A stretch of 64,000 nt of DNA from Pseudoalteromonas sp. P1-25 (GTDB lineage Bacteria > Pseudomonadota > Gammaproteobacteria > Enterobacterales > Alteromonadaceae): assembly GCF_001401805.1 (NCBI RefSeq), contig NZ_LKDW01000003.1, positions 142,661 to 206,660 of the forward strand, in the 5' to 3' direction. Below are positions 17,781 through 27,385 of this stretch, piece after piece; the stretch's first letter is position 1, and the number at the start of each line of letters is the position of its first letter. The position numbers and the translations under genes were made by a program. Under the pieces are notes generated by a model. That model was given only the letters and a program-made list of their open reading frames with translations, ran no database searches and was not told the origin of the DNA.

Positions 17781-19448
17781 ATGAGTAACTTAAGCTTGAG
17801 AAATAAACTTTTGTTACTGGCTATTTTACCGTTGAGCTTGTTATTAATTAGCTTAATGGCCAGCTCGTACTATTTAGAATCGCAAAACCAGCAACAAAAT
17901 TTTGAAACAATTAAGTCTAAACTCATTAAAGACAAACACACGCTACTTGCCACTGAAGTGGAAATCGCAAGCAAGTTGGTACGCCATCAGTTGGATAACG
18001 GATCTACACAAAGTGTTAAAAATGTCCTTAGGGAGCTTACTTTTGGTGACGACGGTTACTTTTTTATTTACGACACACGCGGCGTTAGCGTGTTCCATGC
18101 CCTGTTAGGAAGTGCTATTGAAGGGCAAAATAAAATAGGGATGACAGACCCAAATGGTAAAAAAATAATTATTGGATTATTAGAGCAAGCACGTAAAGGT
18201 GGCGGGGCATTTAATTACCATTTTCAAAAGCCAAATACCAATGGACTGGTAGAGAAAATAGGGTATGCCGTGATGATACCAGGTACCGATTGGATGATTG
18301 GCACCGGTGCCTATATGGATGATATACAAACAGAGCTTGCATATTATAAACAGACTATGCAATCGCATACTCAAGAGAAAATCACCACCTTGTTATTAAT
18401 TGCCTTATTTTGGGTTGTAGTTAGCGTTGTGGGCGCACTTTTAGCGTCTAACGCTATGGTTAAACCTATCCAAATAATGGGCCAAAGCTTAGATGATATT
18501 GCTAAAGGTGAAGGCGACTTAACAAAACGCCTAGCTATACATACGCATGATGAAATAGGGCAGTTGGGCGAATCGTTTAATGTGTTTGTTAGCAAGCTGC
18601 AAAGCATTATAAGTAATGTGGCTGATGTTACTAATGATGTAAAAAATGCTTCAAGCAATATTAATTCGCAAACAAAACTGTTTGAAAATAAACTACTTAA
18701 TCATAACCACGAAACGGATTTGGTGGCCACAGCGATTACCGAAATGGCGGCCACTTCTCACGAAGTAGCTAAAAATACCACGCAAGTTGCTGAGTCTACT
18801 CAGACAGCAACACTAGAAGTGGCAAAAGCGCAAGAGTGCGTAGATATATCACTTAGTGAAGTTTCTAACCTTATGGGCGAAATTAACCTCGCTGCTGATC
18901 AGGTAAACTCTTTAAGTGAGCAATCTAAAAAAATTGACAGTGTACTTAGTGTAATAGGTGGCATTGCCGAGCAAACTAATTTGCTTGCCCTTAACGCGGC
19001 CATAGAAGCAGCACGTGCCGGTGAACAAGGTCGGGGTTTTGCCGTGGTGGCTGATGAAGTAAGAAGCTTAGCGAGTCGTACACAACTTAGCACCCATGAA
19101 ATTAGTGAAATGCTAAGTGAGTTACATAACTTAGTGGGCGCCGCGGTAGATGCCATGCAGGCGAGCCAAGCAAGTTGTAATCGCTCAGTTGAGTCATCGC
19201 GCGATATATCGCAAAGTTTAGGTGCCGTGACTACGTCGGTTACCAGCATAAACGATATGAGTACGCAAATTGCGACCGCTGCAACAGAGCAAAGCTCAGT
19301 GACAGAAGAGATAAACCGTAATGTGTTTGCCATTCAAGAAATTGTCAATGAACTAACTCAAGCAAGTAAAGCCACTTCTGAGGTTAGTCGAGATTTAGCT
19401 GGGCGCGGCGAGAGCTTAGGGCAATTAATAGGGCAGTTTAAGGTTTAA
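17781..19448 (+). CDS. Methyl-accepting chemotaxis protein with single Cache domain
   Basis: A transmembrane chemoreceptor that signals to CheA/CheW. The 555 residues contain TM1 (about 9-30), a periplasmic sCache_2-type sensor (about 40-190, with DDGYFFIYD and [15 protein letters not shown]), TM2 (about 200-222), a HAMP domain (about 225-275) and a long cytoplasmic coiled coil. The signalling hairpin is intact: [20 protein letters not shown], then [19 protein letters not shown] lies just upstream of the ATG. The ligand cannot be read from sequence; sCache_2 sensors often bind small organic acids. It is divergent from pelA. Confidence 0.95.
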   Translation: MSNLSLRNKLLLLAILPLSLLLISLMASSYYLESQNQQQNFETIKSKLIKDKHTLLATEVEIASKLVRHQLDNGSTQSVKNVLRELTFGDDGYFFIYDTRGVSVFHALLGSAIEGQNKIGMTDPNGKKIIIGLLEQARKGGGAFNYHFQKPNTNGLVEKIGYAVMIPGTDWMIGTGAYMDDIQTELAYYKQTMQSHTQEKITTLLLIALFWVVVSVVGALLASNAMVKPIQIMGQSLDDIAKGEGDLTKRLAIHTHDEIGQLGESFNVFVSKLQSIISNVADVTNDVKNASSNINSQTKLFENKLLNHNHETDLVATAITEMAATSHEVAKNTTQVAESTQTATLEVAKAQECVDISLSEVSNLMGEINLAADQVNSLSEQSKKIDSVLSVIGGIAEQTNLLALNAAIEAARAGEQGRGFAVVADEVRSLASRTQLSTHEISEMLSELHNLVGAAVDAMQASQASCNRSVESSRDISQSLGAVTTSVTSINDMSTQIATAATEQSSVTEEINRNVFAIQEIVNELTQASKATSEVSRDLAGRGESLGQLIGQFKV

Positions 19449-19480
19449 AGTTTTAAACGGTATTGTTTAAATTACTAATA

Positions 19481-19510
19481 GCCGCGACTTACGTTGCGGC
19501 TTTTATTATT
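19481..19510 (+). terminator. Intrinsic terminator after the chemoreceptor gene
   Basis: GCCGCGAC / GTTGCGGC stem of 8 bp with one G-T pair and loop TTAC, followed by TTTTATTATT. Confidence 0.8.
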
Positions 19511-19591
19511 GAAAGTACGCTAACCCTAGGGAATTTTATTAATTATGTGTAGTCTATTACACGCATTTTAAATAAACTGAGTAACCCTTAT

Positions 19592-20068
19592 ATGCAACAA
19601 AGTATGCCTTCGATAAATAGCTGTAACCGAGCACAATTAATACCTGAGCAAGATTTAGGGCGAGTAATTTCGTTTTTACGTTCAAAGCTTTCTAGCCATA
19701 TTGATACACAGCTTCAGTCAATGGGTTTAACGTCGGCCCAATATATTGTGGTGGTATTATTAGCAAAAGGCTCGGCAAATACATTAGCTGGGCTGTGTGA
19801 GCATATGGTTTACGATAAAGGGGCTATGAGCCGCTTGCTAAAGCGCCTAGAAGAAAAAGATCTTATAGCAAAAACTCAGTGCGAGTTCGATAAGCGCTCT
19901 ACCATTTTAGGTTTAAGTGAAAAAGGCAAAGCCTTGTACCCGCAAATAATGCCTTTGGTAAATGAGGTATATGCTAAAGCGCTTAATGGATTCTCTGAAG
20001 ATGAAAAACAGCAAGTTATAGATTTATTATTTAAAGCAATAGCCAATTTAGACTCACCTACCGAATAG
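19592..20068 (+). CDS. MarR-family transcriptional regulator
   Basis: A 158-residue winged-helix regulator. Dimerising helices flank a DNA-binding core: the helix-turn-helix lies about residues 65-100 (NTLAGLCEHMVYDKGAMSRLLKRLEEKDLI) and the wing contains the family-typical D-K-R-S (CEFDKRSTILGLSEKGKAL). It has no clear Shine-Dalgarno, and a second Met at codon 5 is possible. No target can be named; the next gene encodes a kinase-like protein and the previous one a chemoreceptor, neither a usual MarR target. Confidence 0.9.
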   Translation: MQQSMPSINSCNRAQLIPEQDLGRVISFLRSKLSSHIDTQLQSMGLTSAQYIVVVLLAKGSANTLAGLCEHMVYDKGAMSRLLKRLEEKDLIAKTQCEFDKRSTILGLSEKGKALYPQIMPLVNEVYAKALNGFSEDEKQQVIDLLFKAIANLDSPTE

Positions 20069-20201
20069 ATTATCAACATTTTAGCGATACTGTTTCAATA
20101 AAAACTTAGCCTGCTAAGTACTAGTTCTCATTGTGCGGCAAATCCAATCTTGTTAATATAGTTGCCTAGGCAATTAAAGTTATCATCTTGTTAGGTTTGT
20201 T

Positions 20202-20951
20202 ATGATTGAAAATAAGTTGTTATCACAATTACAGCAGCAGTTTCCTGAACATGTATTTATGCAACAGTATTTAAGTGTTGTTCATAAAGGGCGTTTTGCG
20301 AACGCAATTGTATACAGGTACAAAGATGATACGTTTGACTTAATAGTAAAAGACTTTAGCCAAAGCCCGTGGTTTATCCGTAAAACCTTTGCCAAGCTTT
20401 CTGTAAATCAAGAATTTAAAGGGTTGAGCCGCTTAGCACAGCTTGATGCAGTTGCTAATCGGTTTAGCCGTTTATCTCCGATAGCGGTGGCGTATGACTA
20501 CATAGAAGGCACGCCGCTTAGCAGCTTAATACAGCAGGGTAAGACGTTGCCTGTTGAGTTTTTTATTGAGCTTGAACGCCAAGTTGCAAAAATGCACCGC
20601 CTAGGCATTGTGCATTTAGATTTACGTAATATGGGCAATATATTATGTGGTAGCGATGGCAAGCCTTATATCATTGATTTTCAGTCAACCATTAGCTTTT
20701 CGCGCTTTGCGCGTTGGTTGCAGCGTTTTATGCGCGGCTGCGACATGTCGGGCGTATACAAAGCGTGGGATAAGCTAAGTAGTACACCTTTGCCGCGTGC
20801 TAAGCAGCAGTATTTGCAGCGTTTTAACCATGTTCGTAAGCGATGGATATTCAAAGGCTACCCAATACAACGTGCATATGCATGGGGTGCTGCAATGGTC
20901 ACGCAGTTTGTGGACTCTGACCTAATACGTAACTTAACCGATAGATTTTAA
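20202..20951 (+). CDS. Kinase-like protein of the Kdo kinase/WaaP/RIO superfamily
   Basis: The 249-residue protein has a small protein-kinase-like fold. Visible motifs are a possible ATP-binding Lys in LIVKDF (about residue 50), the catalytic loop HLDLRNMGNIL (HxDxxxxN, about 138-148) and the metal-binding DFQ (about 160), with a basic C-terminal tail (RFNHVRKRWIF). These features fit lipopolysaccharide-core or RIO-like kinases rather than Hanks-type kinases. The substrate is not evident. It is a single gene followed by its own terminator. Confidence 0.75.
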   Translation: MIENKLLSQLQQQFPEHVFMQQYLSVVHKGRFANAIVYRYKDDTFDLIVKDFSQSPWFIRKTFAKLSVNQEFKGLSRLAQLDAVANRFSRLSPIAVAYDYIEGTPLSSLIQQGKTLPVEFFIELERQVAKMHRLGIVHLDLRNMGNILCGSDGKPYIIDFQSTISFSRFARWLQRFMRGCDMSGVYKAWDKLSSTPLPRAKQQYLQRFNHVRKRWIFKGYPIQRAYAWGAAMVTQFVDSDLIRNLTDRF

Positions 20952-20977
20952 TTCCTCTTTTTTCATTGTGTAACTTT

Positions 20978-21010
20978 GCCCGTAACCGCTTAGCGTTATG
21001 GGCTTTTTTT
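20978..21010 (+). terminator. Intrinsic terminator after the kinase-like gene
   Basis: GCCCGTAAC / GTTATGGGC stem (one G-T pair) with loop CGCTTAGC-like, followed by TTTTTTT. Confidence 0.85.
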
Positions 21011-21219
21011 GGCTAAAAATAAGGCCAATTACTTCTTTTTTAATTTTTAAAATAAACAGTAGTATCGCGGGTGTTTTTGCCCCTACAATGCGCAAAAAAA
21101 TGAGTGCAGTTTCAAATGCTAAAGCTTAAAGTGCTTTAATAAGTTTAGGTTTTTTCTGCAATTTTTTATTGTTCAAGTAAACTATAAGCAATGTGCATTT
21201 TTAAATTTAAGGTTTCAAG

Positions 21220-22572
21220 ATGATTGAGTATCCAGTCGACCAACTACCGCAGCTAATAAACGATTTATTACAATGCGAAACACACGCACAAAAAAGCCAG
21301 CTTTTAGCCGATGCACAGCTTAATTTATCTACTGAGCATTTATCACTACTTTTTGAAGCCATACCCAAAGAGCAGCGCCTAGAAATTTGGCAACTATTAG
21401 ATAAAGACACGCAACACGAAATATTTGTCACCCTCAGTGATGACAGCTGTTTATGGTTACTACAAACCTTAGATGATAGCGAGGCGTACGCGTTATTAGA
21501 TGAAGTAAATGTTGAGGAGTTACTTGAGCTTGAAGAGGTTATCCCTGAGCGCTTTGTTGATTATGCAAAAAAGCAACTCGATGAAGCACAAACCAAACAA
21601 TACGATCTTGCTCAACAGTATTCGCCTGAGCAATTAGGCCACTGGGCTGGTTTCGACTTTTTAAAAATAACCGAAAAAGTAACAATAGCAGGTGTTAAAA
21701 AACTACTGCAAAAAGGGTTGCCGCAATACAGCGAAGTGGTGTATTTAGTTAGCCGCCAAGGCAGCCTAATAGGTGAACTTGCAATAAATGATTTAATAAA
21801 AGCCGATGAAGGCGATAACCTATTGGCGCTGGCAAACTATGACTTTTCATCATTACATGCAGATGATGATTTATACGAAGCGGCAGAAGTGGTTATTCAC
21901 AGTGAAAAAATGGCGATGCCGGTGGTTAATAGTGATAATAAATTGGTAGGGCGTTTAACCATTAGCGCGGCATACGAATTACGCCAAGAAATTGCCGATG
22001 AAGCCGCGGCAAAAGCCGGTGGTTTACGTGAAGACGAAGACCTGTTTGCGAGTGTCAAAAAGAGTGCTAAAAACCGCGGAATTTGGTTGGGTATAAATTT
22101 AGCGACGGCGTTTTTAGCATCGTGGTTTATAGGTTTGTTTGGCGCAACAATAGAGCAAGTTGTGGCCCTGGCGGTGCTTATGCCTGTGGTGGCCTCTATG
22201 GGCGGAATTGCGGGTAGTCAAACGTTAACAGTAATAGTGCGCGGTTTAGCGCTTGGGCAAGTCACCGACTCTAACCGCAATGCACTTTTAAAAAAGGAGC
22301 TACGGGTAGGCGCTGTAAATGGTTTGGTGTGGGCCTTAGTGATTGGCGGGTTAACTTTTGCTTGGTTTAGCGACACCATGCTTAGCATTACAATTACCAT
22401 TGCGATATTGCTCAACTTAGTTGCTGCGTCGTTAGCTGGGGTTGTTATACCGTCTATTTTAGACAAAATGAAAATAGACCCTGCGCTTTCTGGTTCGGTA
22501 ATATTAACCACTGTGACCGATATAGTCGGGTTTGTGACCTTTTTAGGGTTAGGCAGTTTATTACTGCTTTAA
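21220..22572 (+). CDS. mgtE: Magnesium transporter MgtE
   Basis: MgtE is a Mg2+-gated Mg2+ channel of the inner membrane. The 450 residues match the family: an N-terminal helical MgtE_N domain (about 20-125), tandem CBS domains (about 135-255, with AMPVVNSDNKLVGRL), a plug helix, then five transmembrane helices. The conserved pore segment PVVASMGGIAGSQTLTV and the RGLALGQV motif are present. The acidic N and CBS domains are the expected magnesium sensor. It is convergent with mscS across a shared terminator. Confidence 0.95.
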   Translation: MIEYPVDQLPQLINDLLQCETHAQKSQLLADAQLNLSTEHLSLLFEAIPKEQRLEIWQLLDKDTQHEIFVTLSDDSCLWLLQTLDDSEAYALLDEVNVEELLELEEVIPERFVDYAKKQLDEAQTKQYDLAQQYSPEQLGHWAGFDFLKITEKVTIAGVKKLLQKGLPQYSEVVYLVSRQGSLIGELAINDLIKADEGDNLLALANYDFSSLHADDDLYEAAEVVIHSEKMAMPVVNSDNKLVGRLTISAAYELRQEIADEAAAKAGGLREDEDLFASVKKSAKNRGIWLGINLATAFLASWFIGLFGATIEQVVALAVLMPVVASMGGIAGSQTLTVIVRGLALGQVTDSNRNALLKKELRVGAVNGLVWALVIGGLTFAWFSDTMLSITITIAILLNLVAASLAGVVIPSILDKMKIDPALSGSVILTTVTDIVGFVTFLGLGSLLLL

Positions 22573-22582
22573 GCTATAAAAC

Positions 22583-22609
22583 AACAAAGCCGCATTAAGC
22601 GGCTTTGTT
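22583..22609. terminator. Bidirectional terminator between mgtE and mscS
   Basis: AACAAAGCCGC / GCGGCTTTGTT, an 11-bp perfect stem with loop ATTAA. It has T-rich flanks on both strands and lies between convergent stop codons. Confidence 0.88.
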
Positions 22610-22614
22610 TGTTA

Positions 22615-23448
22615 TTACAAATGCGCGTTGTTATTAATAGTCACTACGCGTTGCGGGAACGGTATTTCTATCTCAGCGCCATTAATGGCTTTATAAACAC
22701 CAGCATTAATAGCTAGTTTGGTTTCTATAATTTTGGTTGTAGGTACCCAATAGCGATAACTAATGGTAACGCCGCTATCGGCAAAGCGTTCTATACCCAC
22801 TTGTGATAGGGGATTTTGAGCGACCTGGTCATGGGCCTTTAACACTTCTTCAATAAGGCTAACAGCGGTATCAGCGCATGCAGTGTAGGCTATGTCTATT
22901 TCTCCTTTAACTAACGAGTAGCTAAAGGAGTTATGAATAATTTCACCCACTATGTGCTTATTAGGAATCGTGATCTCTACTTTCTCTTCATCAATTAAAA
23001 TGGTGTAACCCAGCTCAATTGTTTTTACTTGGCCGCTGACCCCTTTTACTTCAATGGTATCGCCTACCACAAAGGGACGCGTGGCAATAATAGCAAGGCC
23101 TGCGCCATAGTTTGAAAGCATTCCTTGTAAGGCTAAACCCGCACCTAGAGAGGCGGCACCTATAGCCGCTACAAAGGGGGTAACACTAATGCCTATTTTG
23201 CCAAGCGCTATAACGATGACCATCACAATAAGTAATACTTTTACCACGTTACTCACAAAACTGGTAAGTGTGACATCTACATTGTGACGAGCCATCAATT
23301 TTGCGACTAGGTTTGAGAGTTTTTTTGCAACCCACAAACCTAATATAAGTATAAGAATGGCGCCCACAATTTGCATGCTGTAGGTAACCAAATACTCAGT
23401 GAGCATGGTGTAGTATTTTTCAAATTGTTCTATTTCAGAACTGATCAT
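22615..23448 (-). CDS. mscS: Small-conductance mechanosensitive channel, MscS family
   Basis: Opens under membrane tension to release osmolytes during hypo-osmotic shock. The 277 residues show three transmembrane helices, the Gly/Ala-rich pore helix TM3 (AAIGAASLGAGLALQGMLSNYGAG, about 95-118), then the beta domain with GDTIEVKGVSGQVKTIELGYT and the C-terminal alpha/beta cytoplasmic cage. The size is close to E. coli MscS (286). The ion-handling theme of mgtE next to it is probably coincidental, since the two are convergent. Confidence 0.94.
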   Translation of the reverse strand: MISSEIEQFEKYYTMLTEYLVTYSMQIVGAILILILGLWVAKKLSNLVAKLMARHNVDVTLTSFVSNVVKVLLIVMVIVIALGKIGISVTPFVAAIGAASLGAGLALQGMLSNYGAGLAIIATRPFVVGDTIEVKGVSGQVKTIELGYTILIDEEKVEITIPNKHIVGEIIHNSFSYSLVKGEIDIAYTACADTAVSLIEEVLKAHDQVAQNPLSQVGIERFADSGVTISYRYWVPTTKIIETKLAINAGVYKAINGAEIEIPFPQRVVTINNNAHL

Positions 23449-23484
23449 AGTGGGCTCTTTATATTGCGTAATTATTTTTGCTAA

Positions 23485-24204
23485 CTATAGCAAAGTGTTG
23501 ATTAAAAATGGATATAGCACAGGGACGATAATTGCCGTTAGTAGTGCACTTAAGGCCATAGCAACTGAGGAAAGTGCGCCTATTTTTGGGTGTTCAGCAA
23601 GAGCTGCCGCGGTGCCTATAGCATGGCAAGCGGTTCCCATTGCTACACCTTGAGCTTGGTGATTATAAACACCCACCCACTTAATGAGCATTAAGCCAAA
23701 GAGCGCACCGAGTAATCCAATAAAAATAACTAACGCGGCGGCAAGTGAGCTAATCCCCCCTAAAGACTCCGTAACTATTAACGAGATAGGCGTAGTTACA
23801 CTTAATGCAGCTACGGATGCGCTTAAGTTAGCAGGAACATCAAATAAAATACTTAAAATAAAGGCCACAACCGTGGCGTTAATAATACCTAAGCTACATG
23901 TACTTACTATTAAAAGAAGATTTTTTCTGACATGAATAAATTGCTGGTATAAGGGTAAGGCTAGGGCCACTATAGCGGGCTCTAATAGCCAACTAAGTAG
24001 TTGGCTGTGAGCAAAAAAATCAGCATAAGGTAAGCTTAAATTAACCAGCACTAAGGCAATAATCGCAATACTTAAAAACACCGGGTTGGTGAGCGACTTC
24101 ACTACACTGTGCTGCCAGCGTTTATTAAACGCTCTTAATAGTAAAAACAGCATAATAATAGCGGGGGTCGTTAAGTACCAAAGCGTTACGTGCTGTTCAG
24201 TCAT
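23485..24204 (-). CDS. lrgB: LrgB/CidB-family membrane protein
   Basis: LrgB-family proteins pair with LrgA holin-like proteins. Reported roles include control of autolysis and transport of small metabolites such as pyruvate or glycolate. The protein is 239 residues with multiple hydrophobic segments and the family block SVTTPISLIVTESLGG near the middle, followed by GTACHAIGTAAALAE. The start at 24204 is preferred (GGGAAA upstream); it overlaps the lrgA stop by eight bases. A longer in-frame start at 24234 lies inside lrgA. Confidence 0.92.
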   Translation of the reverse strand: MTEQHVTLWYLTTPAIIMLFLLLRAFNKRWQHSVVKSLTNPVFLSIAIIALVLVNLSLPYADFFAHSQLLSWLLEPAIVALALPLYQQFIHVRKNLLLIVSTCSLGIINATVVAFILSILFDVPANLSASVAALSVTTPISLIVTESLGGISSLAAALVIFIGLLGALFGLMLIKWVGVYNHQAQGVAMGTACHAIGTAAALAEHPKIGALSSVAMALSALLTAIIVPVLYPFLINTLL

Positions 24205-24550
24205 TGTTATGTTTCCCTTTTTTGTAGCTAACAACGCTACTTACCAGTAATAGTGTACTGGTAGGAACGAGCAAAATAACGAACACTAAATACGGCCAAT
24301 GCAGTTTTATAAGTGCTATGTGCTCGATAAAGCCCACGCCTGCAGGTATAAAAAATATTGGCATAATATTCAAAATAGGGGAGGCGCAGGGCTTAATATG
24401 GTGCTCTTTAACTACACCTAACAGTAGTAAACTTAGTAAGATAACCATGCCAAGGAGGGGGGCAGGAAAGCTGCCACCTATCAAATGCATTATTAATTTA
24501 GCACACCCTAAACACAGTAAAATAATTGCACTGCTAAGCAAGTACTTCAT
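24197..24550 (-). CDS. lrgA: LrgA/CidA holin-like membrane protein
   Basis: A 117-residue protein with four hydrophobic segments and the family motifs FPAPLLGMVILL and MPIFFIPAGVGFIEH. LrgA proteins are holin-like and act with LrgB. It is first in a two-gene operon and translationally coupled to lrgB. No LytS/LytR-type regulator is visible next to it. Confidence 0.92.
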   Translation of the reverse strand: MKYLLSSAIILLCLGCAKLIMHLIGGSFPAPLLGMVILLSLLLLGVVKEHHIKPCASPILNIMPIFFIPAGVGFIEHIALIKLHWPYLVFVILLVPTSTLLLVSSVVSYKKGKHNND

Positions 24551-24622
24551 GATAATGGCTCATTAGTATATAAAAAAGCTAACGTTAGCAAATCCACCCC
24601 ATTTTTAAATGCGAACTTAGTC

Positions 24623-25414
24623 TTACCAGCGTTTAGAGTTTGCATAGTTTATATCTGCTTTCCCTTTTGTTTTGGCGATCGCTTTTTTTGTGTTGGGGTT
24701 GAGTAGCAAACGAACTTGGCTAAACGTTTCTTTAGCTAATATTTTTCGTTGGTTTGTTGCATAGCTTTGCTGAGTAACGCGCTTTATAGCGGCCAGTGTG
24801 TCGGGGGAGCGCTCTAGTAATGTATTTAACATACGTTGGGTGGCTTGCTCTGTATTACTTGTTAGCTCTGTGACTAATCCAAGCTCGTAAGCTTTTTGCG
24901 CATTAATAGGGTTTGCGTGGCTTGCAAGCCAAAGCGCTTGGTCACGTTTTAATAAACCAGCTAGCACTGCATTGGCACCCATATCGGGGCATAATCCCCA
25001 GCGCGCTTCCATAATGGCCAGCTTTGCTTGAATATCAACAATTCTGTAATCGGCGCCTAGCGCTATTTGTAGCCCACCTCCTAAACAATTTCCATTTATT
25101 TGTGCAATAACTGGTACGCTTAAAGATTGCCATCCCAGCACCACTTTTTGCGCTAGGTTTTGATTGCCTGGCAACCATTTGAATAGCAGCTTTACAATAT
25201 TCAAAGGTGAAGCCATAACGCCTGCAACATCAAGCCCTGAGCAAAAATGCTCACCGTCACCTTTTATCACTACAGCGCGAACACGCTTATCTTTTTTGAT
25301 ACGTTTAATTGTGTTGTTTAATTGCATAAACATATCAAAGCTAAGTGCATTTTGTTTTTCTGCGCGGCTTAGAGTAACGTTAGCAATGCCTTGTTGTATT
25401 TCTAGTTTTATCAT
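24623..25414 (-). CDS. Enoyl-CoA hydratase/isomerase (crotonase) family protein
   Basis: The 263-residue crotonase-fold protein has oxyanion-hole segments HFCSGLDVAG (about 57-66) and NCLGGGLQIALGADYRI (about 108-125), then EARWGLCPDMGA. The usual second catalytic Glu of hydratases appears replaced (CPDMG rather than PEGG), and Asp at this place is more like dienoyl-CoA isomerases. The exact acyl-CoA substrate cannot be assigned. It is a single gene upstream of lrgAB on the same strand. Confidence 0.85.
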   Translation of the reverse strand: MIKLEIQQGIANVTLSRAEKQNALSFDMFMQLNNTIKRIKKDKRVRAVVIKGDGEHFCSGLDVAGVMASPLNIVKLLFKWLPGNQNLAQKVVLGWQSLSVPVIAQINGNCLGGGLQIALGADYRIVDIQAKLAIMEARWGLCPDMGANAVLAGLLKRDQALWLASHANPINAQKAYELGLVTELTSNTEQATQRMLNTLLERSPDTLAAIKRVTQQSYATNQRKILAKETFSQVRLLLNPNTKKAIAKTKGKADINYANSKRW

Positions 25415-25663
25415 TGCGCTCTCCTATTAGCGTGTGTTTGAGCTTATGACGTACGCAGTGCTAAGTAAAGTAACAGTTTGTTTTATAATACAAAATAAAT
25501 TGAATTATTTTTAACTTTTTTAGTCAAAGTACGTTGAATCTTATTCAAGCTTAACCACACATGAGCTGGTAACAAAAAAGTCATTATTTTTTGGTGTTTT
25601 TTCTCAAATCACAGATGAGTTTTGGTATTATGTGTGCACTTAAAATGCATTGAGGTTTTACCC

Positions 25664-25993
25664 ATGTCAGGCCCACGTTTATACAGCGAAGAAGAAGTTA
25701 CCCATCAAGCGTACGATATTTTTTTAGAGCTGGCGCCAAATAATCTTAGCGAGCAAGATGTTGAAGACTTTAACGAATACCGAGAAGAACTTGGGTTTAT
25801 TGAAGAGGGCGAACCTGATGCGCAATGGCAAGACTTTGTAGCACTTGAAATAGAGCCGGAGTTATTTGTACAGGTGTTAGTGGGGTTAGAGTTTGAAAAC
25901 GAAGATGTGTTGTTTGCAAAAATTTTAATTAGCCGTGATAAAGACGCGCCGTTTTGTCATATTTTGTGGAAAGAAACAGAGCACGCTGAGTAA
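25664..25993 (+). CDS. YciU/HI1450-like acidic protein (DUF440, putative dsDNA mimic)
   Basis: The 109-residue protein is strikingly acidic. Its segments match my memory of E. coli YciU: QAYDIFLELAPNNL near the start, then DAQWQDFV, and a C-terminal LFAKILISRDKD followed by CHILWKE. That family was proposed from the H. influenzae HI1450 structure to mimic double-stranded DNA and bind a DNA-binding partner. The start at 25664 has GAGG eight bases upstream; an upstream in-frame start at 25622 does not. It precedes an outer-membrane protein gene by about 30 bases. Confidence 0.85.
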   Translation: MSGPRLYSEEEVTHQAYDIFLELAPNNLSEQDVEDFNEYREELGFIEEGEPDAQWQDFVALEIEPELFVQVLVGLEFENEDVLFAKILISRDKDAPFCHILWKETEHAE

Positions 25994-26026
25994 GCAGTTT
26001 TGTTTGTATGTGCCAGAGAGTTTACC

Positions 26027-26839
26027 GTGCATAAGTATTTACTATTCGTGTTTTTAATAATGTGCAGCCGTTGTTGGGCTGTTGACCCATTTGAAGACTT
26101 TCATGAATATGGACAACTCTCTGATGAAGAAATTCACGAGCTGCATAAAGGCGAAATGCTTTATGGCGATACTGAATTTGGCTTGATTTTAAGTAAAGGT
26201 AATACTAACTCCACTAGTTTTAAATTTAGAGGAAATTTATACCAAGACTTCGAAAACTGGCGCAATCAGTTTAAATTAGACACTTTATATAAACGCGATG
26301 AAAATGACGACACAGGGCAAACAGACGTAACAGCAGATCGTATTTTTGTCTCAGCCCAGGGTAACTACAAGGTGGGGGTTAAAAATTCTTCATTTTTTAT
26401 TTACGGTGACTACGAAGAAGATAAATTTAGCGGTCTAGAATACAAAAGTACAGTCGCTACTGGTTATGGTGCCAGAGTATATCAAGGTGTAAAAAATAAA
26501 GTAGATATTGATATTGGCCCCGGTCTATATCGCTCAGTGGCTGATGATGAGTCAGAAGTAAGTGAAGAAGATGAAAACAAAACCGGTTATTTAGTACGTA
26601 TTGCAATGCAGTGGGAACGTTTGGTATCAAAGCGTACGCGCTTTAATCAAGATGTGAGTATTGAACAGTCTTTATCGGGGTTAAATTCACGTTTGAAGTC
26701 AGAAACCGCTTTGATTAGTCAAGTCATAGGCGCGGTATCGTTAAAGTTTGCCTACATGTATCGTTATAACTCAAAACCTGAAGACGATAATCTTAAATAC
26801 GACTCAGAATTAAGCGCCACGTTGGTGTACAGTTTTTAA
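26027..26839 (+). CDS. DUF481-family outer-membrane protein (YdiY-like)
   Basis: A predicted small outer-membrane beta-barrel. The GTG start at 26027 has AGAGAG six bases upstream and gives a signal peptide cleaved near CWA; an in-frame TTG at 26000 lacks a ribosome site. The mature protein of about 250 residues shows the DUF481 pattern: TEFGLILSKGNTNSTS, alternating hydrophobic/polar beta strands, and a C-terminal aromatic (ATLVYSF), the barrel insertion signal. A short acidic EVSEEDENK loop is present. Function of the family is unknown. Confidence 0.88.
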   Translation: MHKYLLFVFLIMCSRCWAVDPFEDFHEYGQLSDEEIHELHKGEMLYGDTEFGLILSKGNTNSTSFKFRGNLYQDFENWRNQFKLDTLYKRDENDDTGQTDVTADRIFVSAQGNYKVGVKNSSFFIYGDYEEDKFSGLEYKSTVATGYGARVYQGVKNKVDIDIGPGLYRSVADDESEVSEEDENKTGYLVRIAMQWERLVSKRTRFNQDVSIEQSLSGLNSRLKSETALISQVIGAVSLKFAYMYRYNSKPEDDNLKYDSELSATLVYSF

Positions 26840-26855
26840 TAATAAAGAGAGCGTT

Positions 26856-27344
26856 ATGTATCAGCATAAACAATATGCGGTGTTTATATTTTTTGTTTTA
26901 GCATGGATAGGCGGCTTTGTAGCCTTAGCCTGGAACTTAATGGGGGCAGATGCGCCATTAATGGTATTTGCCGGTGTACTCGTTTTAGTTGGCTTTTTGT
27001 TTCATGGTTTAACTGTAAAAGTTGACGAGCAAACAATTAGTTGGGCTTTTGGTCCTGGCGTTGCGGGGCAACGATTAGCGCTTGCAGACATAGTAGAGGC
27101 TAAAGCGGTGCAAAACTCCTACCGCCACGGTATTGGTATTCGTATTACACATGATGGGTGGGTGTATTCTGTATCAGGCTTTAGTGCAGTGCAGCTAACC
27201 TTAAAAGACGGTACTAATTACCGAGTAGGAACAAACGATCAGCAAGGCTTATTACGTGCGCTTGAGGGTAAAATAACACCTAATGAAACGCCTTTAGAGC
27301 AACCGGCGCCAATAAAAACCGCGACCTACAACAATATGTTATAA
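26856..27344 (+). CDS. Two-helix membrane protein with PH-like domain, unknown function
   Basis: An unrecognised 162-residue protein. Two transmembrane helices (about 8-28 and 34-53) are followed by a beta-rich cytosolic domain (about 55-145) resembling bacterial PH-like proteins: TVKVDEQTISWAFGPG, IVEAKAVQNSYRHGIGIR, then TLKDGTNYRVGTND. GAGAG lies upstream of the ATG. It starts 16 bases after the DUF481 gene, so the two are probably cotranscribed. No specific role can be inferred. Confidence 0.75.
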   Translation: MYQHKQYAVFIFFVLAWIGGFVALAWNLMGADAPLMVFAGVLVLVGFLFHGLTVKVDEQTISWAFGPGVAGQRLALADIVEAKAVQNSYRHGIGIRITHDGWVYSVSGFSAVQLTLKDGTNYRVGTNDQQGLLRALEGKITPNETPLEQPAPIKTATYNNML

Positions 27345-27369
27345 AAAAAAGCGCCTTAGGCGCTTTTTT
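27345..27369. terminator. Bidirectional terminator between convergent genes
   Basis: AAAAAAGCGCC / GGCGCTTTTTT, an 11-bp stem with loop TTA. It serves the PH-like protein gene on the plus strand and slyD on the minus strand. Confidence 0.92.
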
Positions 27370-27385
27370 ATCAACGGCACTATGA

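Noticed and set aside
18899..19333. Minus-strand ORF of 144 codons inside the chemoreceptor gene
   Set aside because: It is a shadow of the highly conserved chemoreceptor signalling domain on the other strand.
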